From Ulva prolifera (Eukaryota; Chlorophyta; Ulvophyceae; Ulvales; Ulvaceae), in NCBI GenBank assembly GCA_023078555.1, contig CM041196.1, positions 7,327,985-7,391,984 on the forward strand: 64,000 nt of DNA, in the 5' to 3' direction. Below, in pieces: positions 49,277 through 60,009 of this stretch (position 1 is its first letter; the number at the start of each line of letters is the position of its first letter). Under the pieces are notes generated by a model. The model ran no database searches, was not told the origin of the DNA, and worked only from the letters and a program-made list of their open reading frames with translations. The position numbers and the translations under genes are program-made.

Positions 49277-52200
49277 CTACAGCGGCTCATCGTCCATGAC
49301 ATCTTGGCTTTGACGAGTTCGTCGATTCGCATTGCCTGCCTTGGTGCCGCTGATCCATGGTTCACGTCGTCTACTGACTTCCTGTCTAAGTACATCAGAG
49401 TATCGCGCATCAGGATGGGATTCCATGTACCGGAGCCGGAGGGCAGGCTCGTCGCCCTCCCGGATTTGATCAATCCCATCGTTCGCCTAGGGCGCTGCAC
49501 GGCAACGGAGTGGAACGCGGTCGTCTTCTTTGCTTGCACGACCTCGAAATGTTCTGCATTCTGTGGACTCGATGACAAGGGCATGGCTCCTTGTACCGTC
49601 GACGTCATGGACCAACACGATTACGACTCGAGGACATGGCAGTTCTGTCGGATCGTTTTGCCCACGGTGACGTACGCCCGGCAGTCTCAAGTGATGCACT
49701 ACAGCGTACAGTGCACGGGCCAGCGCTTCGATGGTCACATTCCTATTGCTGGTGTACAAGATGAGTGGAATCTGGCCGCATACTCGTGCTACGACCAGCG
49801 CAGAGCCATCGGGGAGCGCCTGTGGCAAGAGATGTCAGGTACGCATGCCGCTCTTCCTCGGCCACGTCAAACACCAATTTTAGTCTGCTCGAGGCATCAC
49901 CAGGTGGCACTCAGCCATAGCTTGATGGCTGGATGCTGCAACTGAGTCCAGACAGTGCACGACTCCTCGGGCTGCCTGTGTCTCACCTGCATCCACAACA
50001 CTGGGTCACAAGAGCACGGAGCAGTGCAGTCCCCAAAATACATACTTGTCACCTGATGCAGAGAAGGCTGCTAATGGGACCCGCCCACTGCATGCCATCA
50101 TGGGGGCTGGTGACCAGTTGTACAACGACAATTTGTGGATTCTGCCCCCCCTGCAAGAGTGGCTCAAGCGCGAAGACAAGCTAGAGTATCAGCCAGACAA
50201 GACCATGAAGCAGGCGATATCAGACTACTACTGCGGGGCATACCTCCGGCACACGCACTACCATCCTGCTGCCCCTATGCTCCGCAACACGCCCCAGGTG
50301 CGTTTGCAGTCAAAAGGAGCCCACACGACCCACAATGGACCTTCTGGCAGTGAGCGAAAGATCAACGGTCTCACCTGTGGTGCAGCTTTGACAGCCGTGC
50401 TGCATATTTGGCCTCACAAAAACCTGCAGTCTAGCCTCCCTGCAGAACTGGTTCTGTCCGTGCAACTGCGTTCTACCATGACACACCGTTTTTGTCTGAT
50501 ATCCACATCTCCAGCTTTCATAGATATTCAGTCGAAAGCTGAGTGCTCTCATTGAGTTTTTTCATACCAGAGGCACTGCAGACATCTGGTTCTCACTGTT
50601 GTCTGGCCTACATGTCATAAGCAGATAGAGAAGAAAGGCGGCACTGTACGGTTGTACGCAGCTGCGGCCTTTGATGCAGTGCAGCAATCAACCTGCGCTA
50701 TAGCCGACTGCCAAACTTTGCATTGCATTTGGCTCCATGTTCAGCTTGACACCACATGCTGCGCATTGCATCGGGCTCCATGTTCAGCCTGACACCACAT
50801 GCTGCACATTGCATCGGGCTCCGTGTTCAGCTTGACACCACACCTGTGCTGCAGATTAACACCTGGGATGACCATGACATCATGGACGGGTGCGACTCGC
50901 TGCCTTACATCCTGCGCTGCCAGAACCCCGCAGCCACGTCTGTGGTGCAAGCCCACAGCCCTCCTCAGTGCAAACACTCACGCTCTCCAGGCTGCCACTC
51001 TGCAAGCAGCTCACGTAGGCTTTTGCATCTCATGTTCTCTGTCGACGTCAGCCTGCAGGTGGGCACACAGGAAAGGCCGGGCCCATCCATCCGCTTGCAC
51101 ACGGTGACGTAGGTTTTCTGTCGTGCATGCTGGGTGAAGGGTCAGCCTGGCCGCTCTCCACTGCCATCGCTCACACGTGCCGTGCAAGCAGAGCACACAC
51201 CCACTTGTGCTGTCGTGCGTCGTCAGGCTTTCTGCCCGCCGTGTCCTGGACTGCAAGCTCCGTGCGGTGCAGGTTTGGCAGCTACCGCCACGGTATACAG
51301 GAGACCCTGCAGTTCCAGGCCATCCTGCAGGAGGCGCAGCGCTTCTACCTGCTGTTCCAGCACGGCACCACCGCCTCCCGCGCCGCCGGGGACGGCTACA
51401 TCGTCAGCGCGCCGCAGCCCGGCTGGCCCTTCCAGGGCTTCTCCTTCACCACGCAGCTCGGGCCGTCTGCGGCGATGGTCGCCCCGGACTCCCGCTCGCA
51501 GCGCTCGATGAAGCGCATCCTCACCCCGGAGACTCAGCAGCGGCTGCTGCAGCAGGTGCACACGCCTCCAGCGCTGGCTTGAGCTCATTTTGCGTGCAGT
51601 GGTCGTGCGAGCCGCTTCACCGTTGCTGTCCTCTGCATGATGCCTCTGCCCGCACCTCGTCGGCTGCTGCGAGCGCCGCAAGCTACAAGGGAAGCGGCAG
51701 CTGTGCCGCTGAACAGCACGCATGTCAGACCACGTTTGGCCAGTCAACACACATCAATTGGGCCACGACCCTTTTCTATGAGAGCGTTATCCTTTCGGAC
51801 TGATTCCGCAGCAGTCGCAGCAGCGTTGCTCCGCTCGGCTGCGGCAAGAAGTTGCGGCCAGCCGACGTTGAGGTGCTGCCCTCTCAGGCCTGTGCTGACA
51901 GCTGTGGCCTGTGGCATGCAGATGAAGGCGTTCCCCGACACGGTGAAGCACATCATCTTCATGAGCGCCACGCCGATCGTGTACCCGGGTATGGGGATCG
52001 TCGAGAGCCTCCTGCGCTGCTTTGCCAACCCCCCCGCCACAAACCTGCTCCTCAAAACTGGTGCGGGGTCTCACTCGTTCCGCCCGACTGCACGCCCACC
52101 GCTGGGCGGCACCTGCCACGCAGGTACCAGCATGCCACAGTGCCCAGGCCTCCTGACCGCTGCCACACGACTCTTGCATGCACCAGGCACGGCCAGGGCT

Positions 52201-53367
52201 ATTCGTTGTCCGTAGAGTCGCCGGCGGCCAGCGTCCTATCCAGCGTGTCTTTACTCTGAGACTGCTAGCTACCATCCTGCCTCCAGTGTGCATCTATACA
52301 AGTGCCCAGCGATGCCAGCTGGCCTGAATCCCGCTCTGTCTGCCGCCAGCCCATGCATGCGCACCACGACAGCCGCTGCCCCGCCATGCAGGCCTCGGAG
52401 ACAACATCTACAACCACTTTGGCCAGCCGGACCTCCTCGACGACGTGACCGACCACTGGAGCTCGGCTGCGCACGAAAAGGAGAAGGCGGAGCTACTCTC
52501 CGCCGTGGTCGCCGTGGCGCGCGCGCGGCAGGTGCGTGTCACCTTTGTCGCCGGGGACGTGCACCTCTGCGCGGTGACGTACCTCAAGAGCCGCGGCGGC
52601 GCCGGCAGGGTGCAGGCGACGGACCCCGGCTTCGTGACGCACATCGTGACGTCGGCCATCGGCAACAAGCCCCCGGGGGACTTTGTCGTCAAGTGCGCGC
52701 CCACACGCCTGTGCTGCTGGCTGTAGGGCACACGGTCACGCCGCGTGTGGACGAACACGGCTGCCCCACACCTGCCGTGGTGCCCTGCGAGGCTGTGGCC
52801 GGCTGAATTCGCGCAATGCCGCAGGATTCCGTCGATCTCAGGCCAGCTTTGTGCTCAGCTCGCGGCAGTGCAAACAACTGCATCATGCCTGGCACCGCTG
52901 CTTTGATCCAGCAGGGGCCGCAGGGGACCGGGTGCTGCACGTGCGCATGCATGTGAACGGCTGGCCTGCCATAGAGCGGATGCCATCGCCCCATGTGACG
53001 GCCAGGCCGCCGGTGCAGGTACCTCGAGAGCTGCGTGAAGCGCTTTCAGGCGGTCGGGCGCTCCCTGCAGCAGGTCGTCGCAAACTTCTTCGAGCCCGGG
53101 ATGACCCCCACCGGCAGCCGCAAGTTCAACAACCGGCAGAACTACTGCGAGATGAAGGTCGGGCCGCCGCACCCGCAGACCGGCCTGCCGCCGCTCGCCT
53201 TCTCGCTCATCGTGCTCGGCGGCGACCCCGTGGACGGGGACGAGATCGGGGACACCGTACGCGCCGAGGTGCCGCCGCTGCTGCCGGCAGACACCGACAA
53301 GGCGCTGGCGGCGAGCTTCGAGCTCGAGGCATGGAAGCCGCCGGCACGCAGGTGTTTCTGCTTCTGA
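49277..53367 (+). CDS. PhoD-like metallophosphatase, 5' partial
   Basis: Exons 49277-49838, 50062-50297, 50855-50889, 51273-51555, 51922-52060, 52392-52692 and 53019-53367 join in phase. The N-terminal segment has LGRCTATEWNAVVFFACTTS and DQHDYDSRTWQF. Metal-site motifs follow: MGAGDQLYNDNLW, INTWDDHDIMDGFGSYRHGI, YYLLF-type FYLLFQHGTT, IFMSATPIVYPGMG, then VTFVAGDVHLCAVTYLKS, with Asp and His ligands as in PhoD-type enzymes. The C-terminus contains FNNRQNYCEMKVG and a Leu/Pro-rich end. This large form (more than 630 residues here) resembles fungal and algal PhoD-like phosphatases rather than the secreted bacterial PhoD, and no signal peptide is visible because the first exon is missing. The likely role is phosphodiester or phosphomonoester hydrolysis. 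Exon 3 is only 35 bases. Confidence 0.88.
50720..50847 (+). repeat. three tandem copies of a 43-nt unit in an intron
   Basis: Three imperfect copies of a 43-nt unit (core GGCTCCATGTTCAGC followed by TTGACACCACATGCTGC) directly precede the acceptor of the 35-nt microexon in the PhoD-like gene. Confidence 0.85.
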
Positions 53368-53662
53368 GGCGGGTCTGGGGCGGGCCGAGAGGGGGGGGTG
53401 TTGGTGCGAGGTTTTGTGAAGTGGGGTTTGGCACGGGGCGGGTGGACGGGACGAGGTGTTTGTGTGTTGCCAGAAGCGCCCCCCGTCCGTGGTGTACCCC
53501 ATCATGGACGGAGACACGCTGTCGCGGGGCGTGTGTGGGAGTATGATTGGGGATCCAGTGTGTTACAGTTTCCAAGTGTTGTGTGTCACAGCGTCAACAG
53601 CTAGTCCTGACTTTTTTTTCCTGCTGACGTGCATGCGCTCTGACTCCGCCGTTTTCCTTTTG

Positions 53663-53667
53663 TGTAA
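53663..53667 (+). promoter_or_regulatory. TGTAA polyadenylation motif of the PhoD-like gene
   Basis: TGTAA about 295 bases past the stop codon, a typical green-algal 3' UTR distance. Confidence 0.4.
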
Positions 53668-54415
53668 AGATGTCAAGTGAGCTGCAGAGGGCCGTGCAGA
53701 GGCGCTGTGCCGCCATGGTGCAGGCTCGCAAGATGCAGCGCCGCAATACACCAGCTTTGGCTCGCACATGGTACAAGTGCTGCATGTACCACGACCATGC
53801 ATGCCACTTGTGCCTCGCACTCCATTGTAGACGCCTGTGCACAAGGTAGTGACAGTATCTCGGAAGTGCTGCTTCACCACCGACCGCTGCGCCATAAACA
53901 ACGGACACCGAAAACGCTCTAGTCACCCTGAACAGCAGCTGGGGCCAGGTGAAGCGGACAGACATGCAAAGCATGCCACTCTTCTTCTCCTCAGCACATA
54001 GAAAGGCAGCCACTATGCCGCCGAAAGGCAACTGTGCAGGCACTTAACGGCCGGAAAATAGCGCACACAAGGTGATCCTTGTAAGCCCCTTTCAGGCAAC
54101 GCCTGCACGTGCGGCACTGCTGTCGCGGCTATATCAAGTACGTTGAATGTGGTACTGATGTGTGGATGTGCAACTTGTGTCGCCAGGCTGATTTCTCATG
54201 GCGGCCTCAATTCATCACCCACGCGTGACTGTCAGTGGAACTGGATGAGTATGCTTGAGCATAGCACCTGAACCGACTCCTCTTGTGTGCACTCAGTGTC
54301 AGACGGCACAGCGGCCAAGAATGGGCATGGCCATTTCCCAGGAGCAATTTGTGACAGGGAGCGCTCAACATAGCAGGTGATTCGTAGTCGTGCCACTGCT
54401 GGCACTGCACCTAGG

Positions 54416-54445
54416 CTGATCAGGACTCAGCTGAGTCCTGATCAG
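54416..54445. repeat. perfect 30-bp palindrome
   Basis: CTGATCAGGACTCAG is followed immediately by its exact reverse complement with no spacer. It is intergenic, about 375 bases upstream of the HAD gene start. Confidence 0.95.
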
Positions 54446-54820
54446 GGCTGTGCAGTGAGCTTGAGCTGCATGTGATGCCATACGATCAGCCAGGTGACGG
54501 ATGATCTGGACTTCTTGCACATGGGGTTAGTTGTCGTGGAGGTGGATGCAACTGTGCTCAGTTCAGGCGTTGCATGGAGTGCGCGTGCTTGCACCTAGCG
54601 GGAAGGTGGTGTGTGTCCTGACGCCACGGATGCGCTTCGCCGTGCACGGCAACACTCGGTACAGACAGTCTCCCTTCCGCGGGCCCCAGCTGGTCACCAT
54701 GGACTCTTGTTGCGTGCGATGGTGCTGCCTCCGCTACCGTTCCGAAATCTTTTCGGCGCTTGCGCACTGGTTTAAATAACTCAAATCAGTCATACGGGCA
54801 AGTAGTGTGAAACGGGCGCG

Positions 54821-55579
54821 ATGACAGTGACACACTGTATTTTTGATATGGATGGCCTTCTGCTGGTGTGGCGACGCGTGATCATGTGTGATGCAGTGCT
54901 GTCACACCTCCTCGTGGGCTGGCACTCAGTCAAGGGCGCCATGCAGGATACAGAGGGCTTCTACACGACAGTTCAACAGAGAATTTTGTCGAGATACAAT
55001 AAAGAGTTTACATGGGAACTCAAGGCGAAGATGATGGGTCAGAAGGCTCTTCCTGCTGCACAAACGATGGTGAAAGAGCTGGACTTGGAGGGCCAGCTCG
55101 ATCCGGAAGACTTCGTGAAAGAGCGTGAAGAGATGCTTCACAAACTGTTTCCATCATGTCAGCTCATGCCAGGGGCAGAGAGGTTGATCAAGCATCTACA
55201 TGAGTCGGACGTGCCAATCTGCGTGGCAACGTCATCACATGCACGGCATTTTGATCTCAAGACCACCAATCATAAAGAATTTTTCGGTCTGTTCGATCAT
55301 ATCATAACAGGTGATCATGTACAAAATGGGAAGCCAGCGCCAGACATTTTTTTGCATGCAGCCCGTCAATGGAGTGAGTGCCCTGTGCCGCCGCATTGCC
55401 TTGTATTTGAGGATGCCCCGACCGGTGTGGCTGCAGCAAAGGCTGCAGGGATGTGTTGTGTTATGATCCCGGACTCAAATCTAGCTAGCGAACAAACAAA
55501 GCAGGCAGACGCGGTCTTGAGCAGCCTCCTAGACTTCGATCCATGTTCGTATGGATTGCCACCTTTCAAGGGCTGTTGA
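54821..55579 (+). CDS. HAD-family phosphatase, pseudouridine-5'-phosphatase-like
   Basis: Two exons (54821-54865 and 54947-55579) give 225 residues, normal for the family. Motif I is CIFDMDGLLLDTEGFYT, with the nucleophile and acid/base Asp residues; the intron falls exactly between GLLL and DTEG. Motif II is VATSSHARHF. Motif III is the Lys of HVQNGKPAPDIFL, and motif IV is LVFEDAPTGVAAAKAAGM with the metal-binding Asp. The cap domain between residues ~18 and ~85 includes KMMGQKALPAAQTMV, close to HDHD1-type pseudouridine-5'-phosphatases and to plant GS1/DOG1 sugar phosphatases. The exact substrate cannot be told from sequence. There is no targeting peptide, so it is probably cytosolic. TGTAA lies 11 bases past the stop. 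Confidence 0.9.
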   Translation: MTVTHCIFDMDGLLLVWRRVIMCDAVLSHLLVGWHSVKGAMQDTEGFYTTVQQRILSRYNKEFTWELKAKMMGQKALPAAQTMVKELDLEGQLDPEDFVKEREEMLHKLFPSCQLMPGAERLIKHLHESDVPICVATSSHARHFDLKTTNHKEFFGLFDHIITGDHVQNGKPAPDIFLHAARQWSECPVPPHCLVFEDAPTGVAAAKAAGMCCVMIPDSNLASEQTKQADAVLSSLLDFDPCSYGLPPFKGC

Positions 55580-55589
55580 ATCGGCCCCA

Positions 55590-55594
55590 TGTAA
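55590..55594 (+). promoter_or_regulatory. TGTAA polyadenylation motif of the HAD gene
   Basis: TGTAA 11 bases past the stop codon. Confidence 0.4.
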
Positions 55595-55795
55595 ACTGCT
55601 GAAAATCGTTTCTCCACTCACACCAGAGCGCCGTTCAACTCTTTCGAACAGGTGGCGGTCACCACAGACATCAACCTTGCGGGTACTGCTGGGTGGCCTC
55701 AGGTGGCGCAGCAAGGCGTGGTCACAATCATCGCATCCAATGCGATTCATGCGGATGTGCCAAGCACCTCCACTTTCGTTTTTGAGTCACCCTGG

Positions 55796-55801
55796 TATAT
55801 A
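55796..55801 (+). promoter_or_regulatory. possible TATA box of the CRTISO-like gene
   Basis: TATATA lies 160 bases upstream of the ATG in a GC-balanced promoter region; no other support. Confidence 0.3.
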
Positions 55802-55960
55802 TTCTGGCTAGACACACGTTAAGTGGCCGATATCAGGCTTGTATCGCACGATACTGCACACTCATCGAGTCTCGTGGACACTCCTACGCAAGCCCGTGGA
55901 ACCACCGTCTTCAGGTAGCGTAGTGCGATAGCGCGCACGACAAAGCCCAGTAGAGGCAGG

Positions 55961-58900
55961 ATGCAGTCGTGTGTTGTTTCGCGTGCAGCCTTGCTCCCTG
56001 CACATACGGACCGTGCTGCAAGAGCGCACACGTGTAGACCACATCTGCGCGACTGGGGCGCACGTCACGCCCGAGTTATAGCACGAGCAGAGGATCGCAG
56101 TCACGAGACCGATGTTGTCATCATCGGTAGCGGTGAGTCCTGCTCCTCTCGCCTTGTCTCTAGATGCGCCATGAGTACTCCGTACTCCAGCAAGGCCAGT
56201 CCCCATGTATCAGGACAACAGCCCAATTGCAAGGCCTGACCACTACACTGATCCATGATGACGCCAGTCAGCTGCAGCGCGTGGTGCCACAGCGGGGCTG
56301 CAGTTTTGCCCCGGCCCAGGACTCAGTGACCCACATTGTGGAGCTGCCTGCAGGAATCGGGGGGCTCTCCTGTGCAGCTCTGCTCGCGCACTACGGCCTG
56401 AACGTGACAGTGTGTGAGGCTCACTATCACGCGGGTGGCGCCGCGCATGGCTTCGAAGTGGATGGCTACAAGTTTGACGCTGGCCCCTCGTTCCACGCCG
56501 GCCTCTCGGTCTCCCCCTCCAGCAACCCCCTCAAGCAGGTCCTCGACATCGTGGGGGAGTCCATTCCGTGCAAGACGTACGACCGCTGGATCGTGTACAA
56601 CGAGGACGGCACATTCCCATGCATTGCAGGCGCGGACGGCTACAGGGCCAACATCCTCAAGCAGGGCGGCCCGGAGGCCCTGAGGCAGTGGGAGGAGCTG
56701 GAGCGCGAGATGCAGCCTCTGCAGGCGGGGGCGGGCCTGTTCCCGGCGGCCGGCATGCGCGGGGACCTCGGGGTGTTGCTCACGGCGGGGCTCTTTGGCG
56801 TGCGCGCCGGGTGGACGTTTGCGCAGACGGGCCTGCAGGCCGGCAAGCTGACTGGGCCGTTCTCTGATGTAGTCGACAAGGTGCGGTCCGCGTCGCGGCA
56901 CTGCTGCTGCAGAGGGAACGCGGACCGCGCTGCCGCAGGGGGCCCCTGTGTCTGCCGCACACCGTTCCGCGATCGATTGCGGTCAGCTTGTGTCTGTGCA
57001 GGCGGGCCTGCACCACTGCTCCCATGCATACGGCATGCCTCTGTACATGGGCCTGTGTCATAACTGAGGGAAGGTCTGTGTGTGTGCTGTGACACACGGT
57101 TACCCACTTGCCAGGATCGGGTTGGTGGTGGGGTCTCGGCAGAGCCGCCGGTGCCTCTGGGGGCAGCTCCAGCTGGGAGACGCGGCGAGCGCGTGCGCAG
57201 GTGGTGACGGACCCGTGGCTGCGCAACTTCATCGACCTCGAGTGCTACGTGCTCTCAGGCATGCCCGCCGCCGACACCATCTGCGCCGAGATGGCGTTCA
57301 TGTTCATGGAGCGCAACAAGGCCGCTTCCACCATCGACTACCCGCTCGGCGGCAGCGCGGCCCTCGTGGACGCGCTGGTGCGCGGCGTGAACAAGAACGG
57401 GGGCCGCGTCATGCTGCGCGCGCCGGTGGAGTCGGTCGTGATGGAGGGCGGCCGCGCCGCGGGTGTGCGGCTCCAGGGCAAACGGGGGGAGGTGCGCACT
57501 CTGCCGGCACGCATGCGTCAGCGCGCATGCATTTGCCGCAGGGGGGGCGCGCCGATGCTCACCGATCAGCCAGCGGTCTAGTCAGCAGCGGTGAGTCGTT
57601 GAGCCAAGATTACCGCACAGAACAGCCCGCCTCCTTTCCACAGCACACTAGAAGCAAGCAATCCCAAGGTCGCTGATGCACACCTCAGGGAACGCTGCTC
57701 GGGGTCTTCAGCTTCCAGTACCGCCCGCCGGGCAATGGCCATCCCCGTCAGCTGACCGCCGTCAACCCACACGCCTCATGCAAGCGTGCCGGGTGCACGA
57801 GCTGGCTTGCCGCCCCCTCTCACCGCCCCATGCAGCGCACCAGGTGCAGGTGGTCCGTGCACGCAAGGCGGTCGTCAGCAATGCGTCCATCTGGGACACG
57901 CAGCGGCTGGTCCCGCGCGACGACGCCGCGGCGCGGTGGGCGGCCGACGCGGCCGCGACGCCCGCCATCGAGTCGTTCATGCACCTCCACCTCGGCATCG
58001 ACGCGGCCGGCCTTCCCGCCGACCTCGAGTGCCACCACCTCATCGTCAACGACTGGACCGACATCCGCGGCGAGCAGAACGTGTGCATCGTGAGCATCCC
58101 GACCGTGTTTGACGCGAGCCTCGCGCCGCCGGGCAAGGCCGTCGTGCACGCGTACACGGCCGCGAACGAGCCGTGGGAGCTGTGGGAGGGCGTGAAGCGG
58201 GGGACGGAGGAGTACGCGCAGCTGAAGCGGGAGCGCGCCGAGGTGCTGTGGCGCGCGCTGGAGCGGGTGCGGCTGCTGCGTGCTGTGCTGTGCTGTGCTG
58301 TGGCGCGGTGGCGCGCGATGTGCGGCAAGCCTGCGGTGCTGTACCCTGACGTGGATCCCGGCCGTGGGTCAAGCTGTGCTGAGCTGTGTTCTGGGGATAC
58401 GAGTGGACGCGCTGCTGAAGGGCGGGCACCAGCCATGCATGACCACGTGCGGCAGTGCGCCGCGGCGTGCTGCTGCTGCTTCGCTTGTGCATGTGCAGCG
58501 CGGCCTTGCTGAGCTGCGGTGGTGGCACCCCCTCAATGGTGCTTCGCCGGCAGCACCAGAGAGGCCGGTAGCACCATGGGCATCGCAGAGTGGCACATCG
58601 CCACCCAGGTGGCCATATCGTGGGTCGCACACCGCCGGCAGTGCCTCACCGGCGTGTCCGGACTTCCATACACTCATTGAAGTAGAGCCAGGCAGTGCTG
58701 TGCCTCTCGCTGCGGCCTGGTGCATGAGCAAACATCTCATTCAGCACTGACACCGGGACGCGTGCGATCCGGCGCCGAGGCAGCCAGCCCTCGCATGCAC
58801 CTGTTGCACGTCATGTCTGCCCTGAACAAAATGGGCCCTGTGCCTGCATGCTGTGCTCCAGCCCACTGTGCTTATAAGCATGAAGTAATCTGTTGATCAG

Positions 58901-59341
58901 TTCACGAGGAGCCTGCACGTTCTCGTGCACAAACAGGCTGATGCACTGCAAGCCATGCCGTAAGCCGCCTCTGAGGCGTGGCTCTCAGATCAGGCTGGGC
59001 GGCATGTGGCCAGCTGCTGGCATCCACCAGAACGTGAGGGTTTTGTGGGTATGCAGATCATCCCAGACATCCGGGAGCGGACAGAGCTGGAGATGATCGG
59101 GACGCCTCTGACGCACGCGAGGTACCTGCGCAGGCACAAGGGGACCTATGGGCCGGGCATCAGTGCCCGGGAAGCCACTTTCCCGGGCCCTGTCACTCCC
59201 ATCCCGGGGCTCTATGGCTGTGGGGACTCATACATGCCAGGCATCGGTGTGCCAGCTGCAGCAGCCAGCGGCATGATTGCAGCCAATACACTGGTCTCGG
59301 TGCCAGCGCACTTCAAGATGCTGTCAGAGCTGCAAGTGTGA
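55961..59341 (+). CDS. CRTISO-like FAD oxidoreductase, chloroplast-targeted
   Basis: Five exons (55961-56132, 56354-56880, 57201-57491, 57844-58266, 59057-59341) join in phase to 565 residues. The start MQSCVVSRAALLPAHTDRAA and the following Arg/Ala/His-rich stretch up to VIARAEDR form a transit peptide. Then DVVIIGSG continues across intron 1 into GIGGLSCAALLAHYGLNVTV, the FAD dinucleotide fold, followed by EAHYHAGGAAHGFEVDGYKF and DAGPSFHAGL. Later conserved blocks are FIDLECYVLSGM, RARKAVVSNASIWDT, FMHLHLGIDAAG, GTPLTHARYLRRHKGTYGP and GLYGCGDSYMPGIGVPAAAA. It matches plant FAD/NAD(P)-binding proteins related to carotenoid isomerase, and is distinct from CRTISO itself. I infer a plastid redox enzyme acting on carotenoids or other isoprenoids; the substrate is unproven. 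Confidence 0.93.
58273..58301 (+). repeat. TGTGC pentamer repeat in an intron
   Basis: About five tandem copies of a TGTGC-type pentamer lie just after the GTGCGG donor of intron 4 of the CRTISO-like gene. A similar repeat lies in the MYND gene. Confidence 0.7.
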
Positions 59342-60009
59342 TTTTGAGGTGAGCGCCATGTAACCCAATCATGCTGCGGCCATGGCTGCTGTCGCACTGG
59401 GTTGGGCCTGGCTTGCATGCTCGTGATCACGTCGGAGCAACGGCGCGCCATGGCACCTTGGCCAGCATGCAGGATTTGCAACTGCGGTGATCTGTCCGTT
59501 ACTGTATGCGGTACGCCCATGCGCGCGTGTATGCATGCGTGTCAAGGAGAGGTCATCAACGCCGTGTGGACGATACGGCTGCTGCACCGGGTGCAGCCCC
59601 TGCCGAGCAGAACAGGGGCAAACCAAGGCCAGGCGTAGCAATGCTGGCCATATGTATGACAATTCACGCAAGGCCGTCGTGCCAGGCCTATCATTGCGCT
59701 AGGTTTGCGACGCCAGTGCACAGTTGTGCGCGGCCACGTCGTTGTTGGCACCACGCCACAACCGCCAATTCAGCATTTAACCTGCATCGCAAGCTGCTCG
59801 CAACGCAAACTAAGGCGCCGTTTGAGCGCCACAGAGCCTTTGTACCACGCTCTTGTGGCAACATGCCTCGTATGCCGCTGAATCTGTCTGCCGTCTGATA
59901 GAGTGCCAGGTCATGAGTAACAACGCCATCGATACATTGCGCAACTGACTCGACAGCCTATGACATCTCGTTAAAGAACATATGCATTTATAAATCGACA
60001 AGATTTCAG
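59342..60009. other. intergenic stretch
   Basis: Contains the 3' UTR of the CRTISO-like gene and probably the promoter and first exon of the next gene, neither of which could be fixed. A short ATG frame at 59913 was not linked to later exons. Confidence 0.4.
59359..59363 (+). promoter_or_regulatory. TGTAA polyadenylation motif of the CRTISO-like gene
   Basis: TGTAA 18 bases past the stop codon. Confidence 0.45.

Larger units (their letters stand above)
53368..54820. other. intergenic stretch with a perfect 30-bp palindrome
   Basis: Holds the 3' UTR of the phosphatase gene and the promoter of the HAD gene. No further coding exon recognised. The palindrome at 54416-54445 is listed separately. 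Confidence 0.45.
55580..55960. other. intergenic stretch with possible promoter
   Basis: Holds the HAD gene's 3' UTR and the promoter of the CRTISO-like gene. No coding exon. Confidence 0.45.

Noticed and set aside
54821-59341. A functional link between the HAD phosphatase and the CRTISO-like gene because they are adjacent
   Set aside because: Neighbouring genes in this kind of genome are independently transcribed, and nothing in the sequence links these two.
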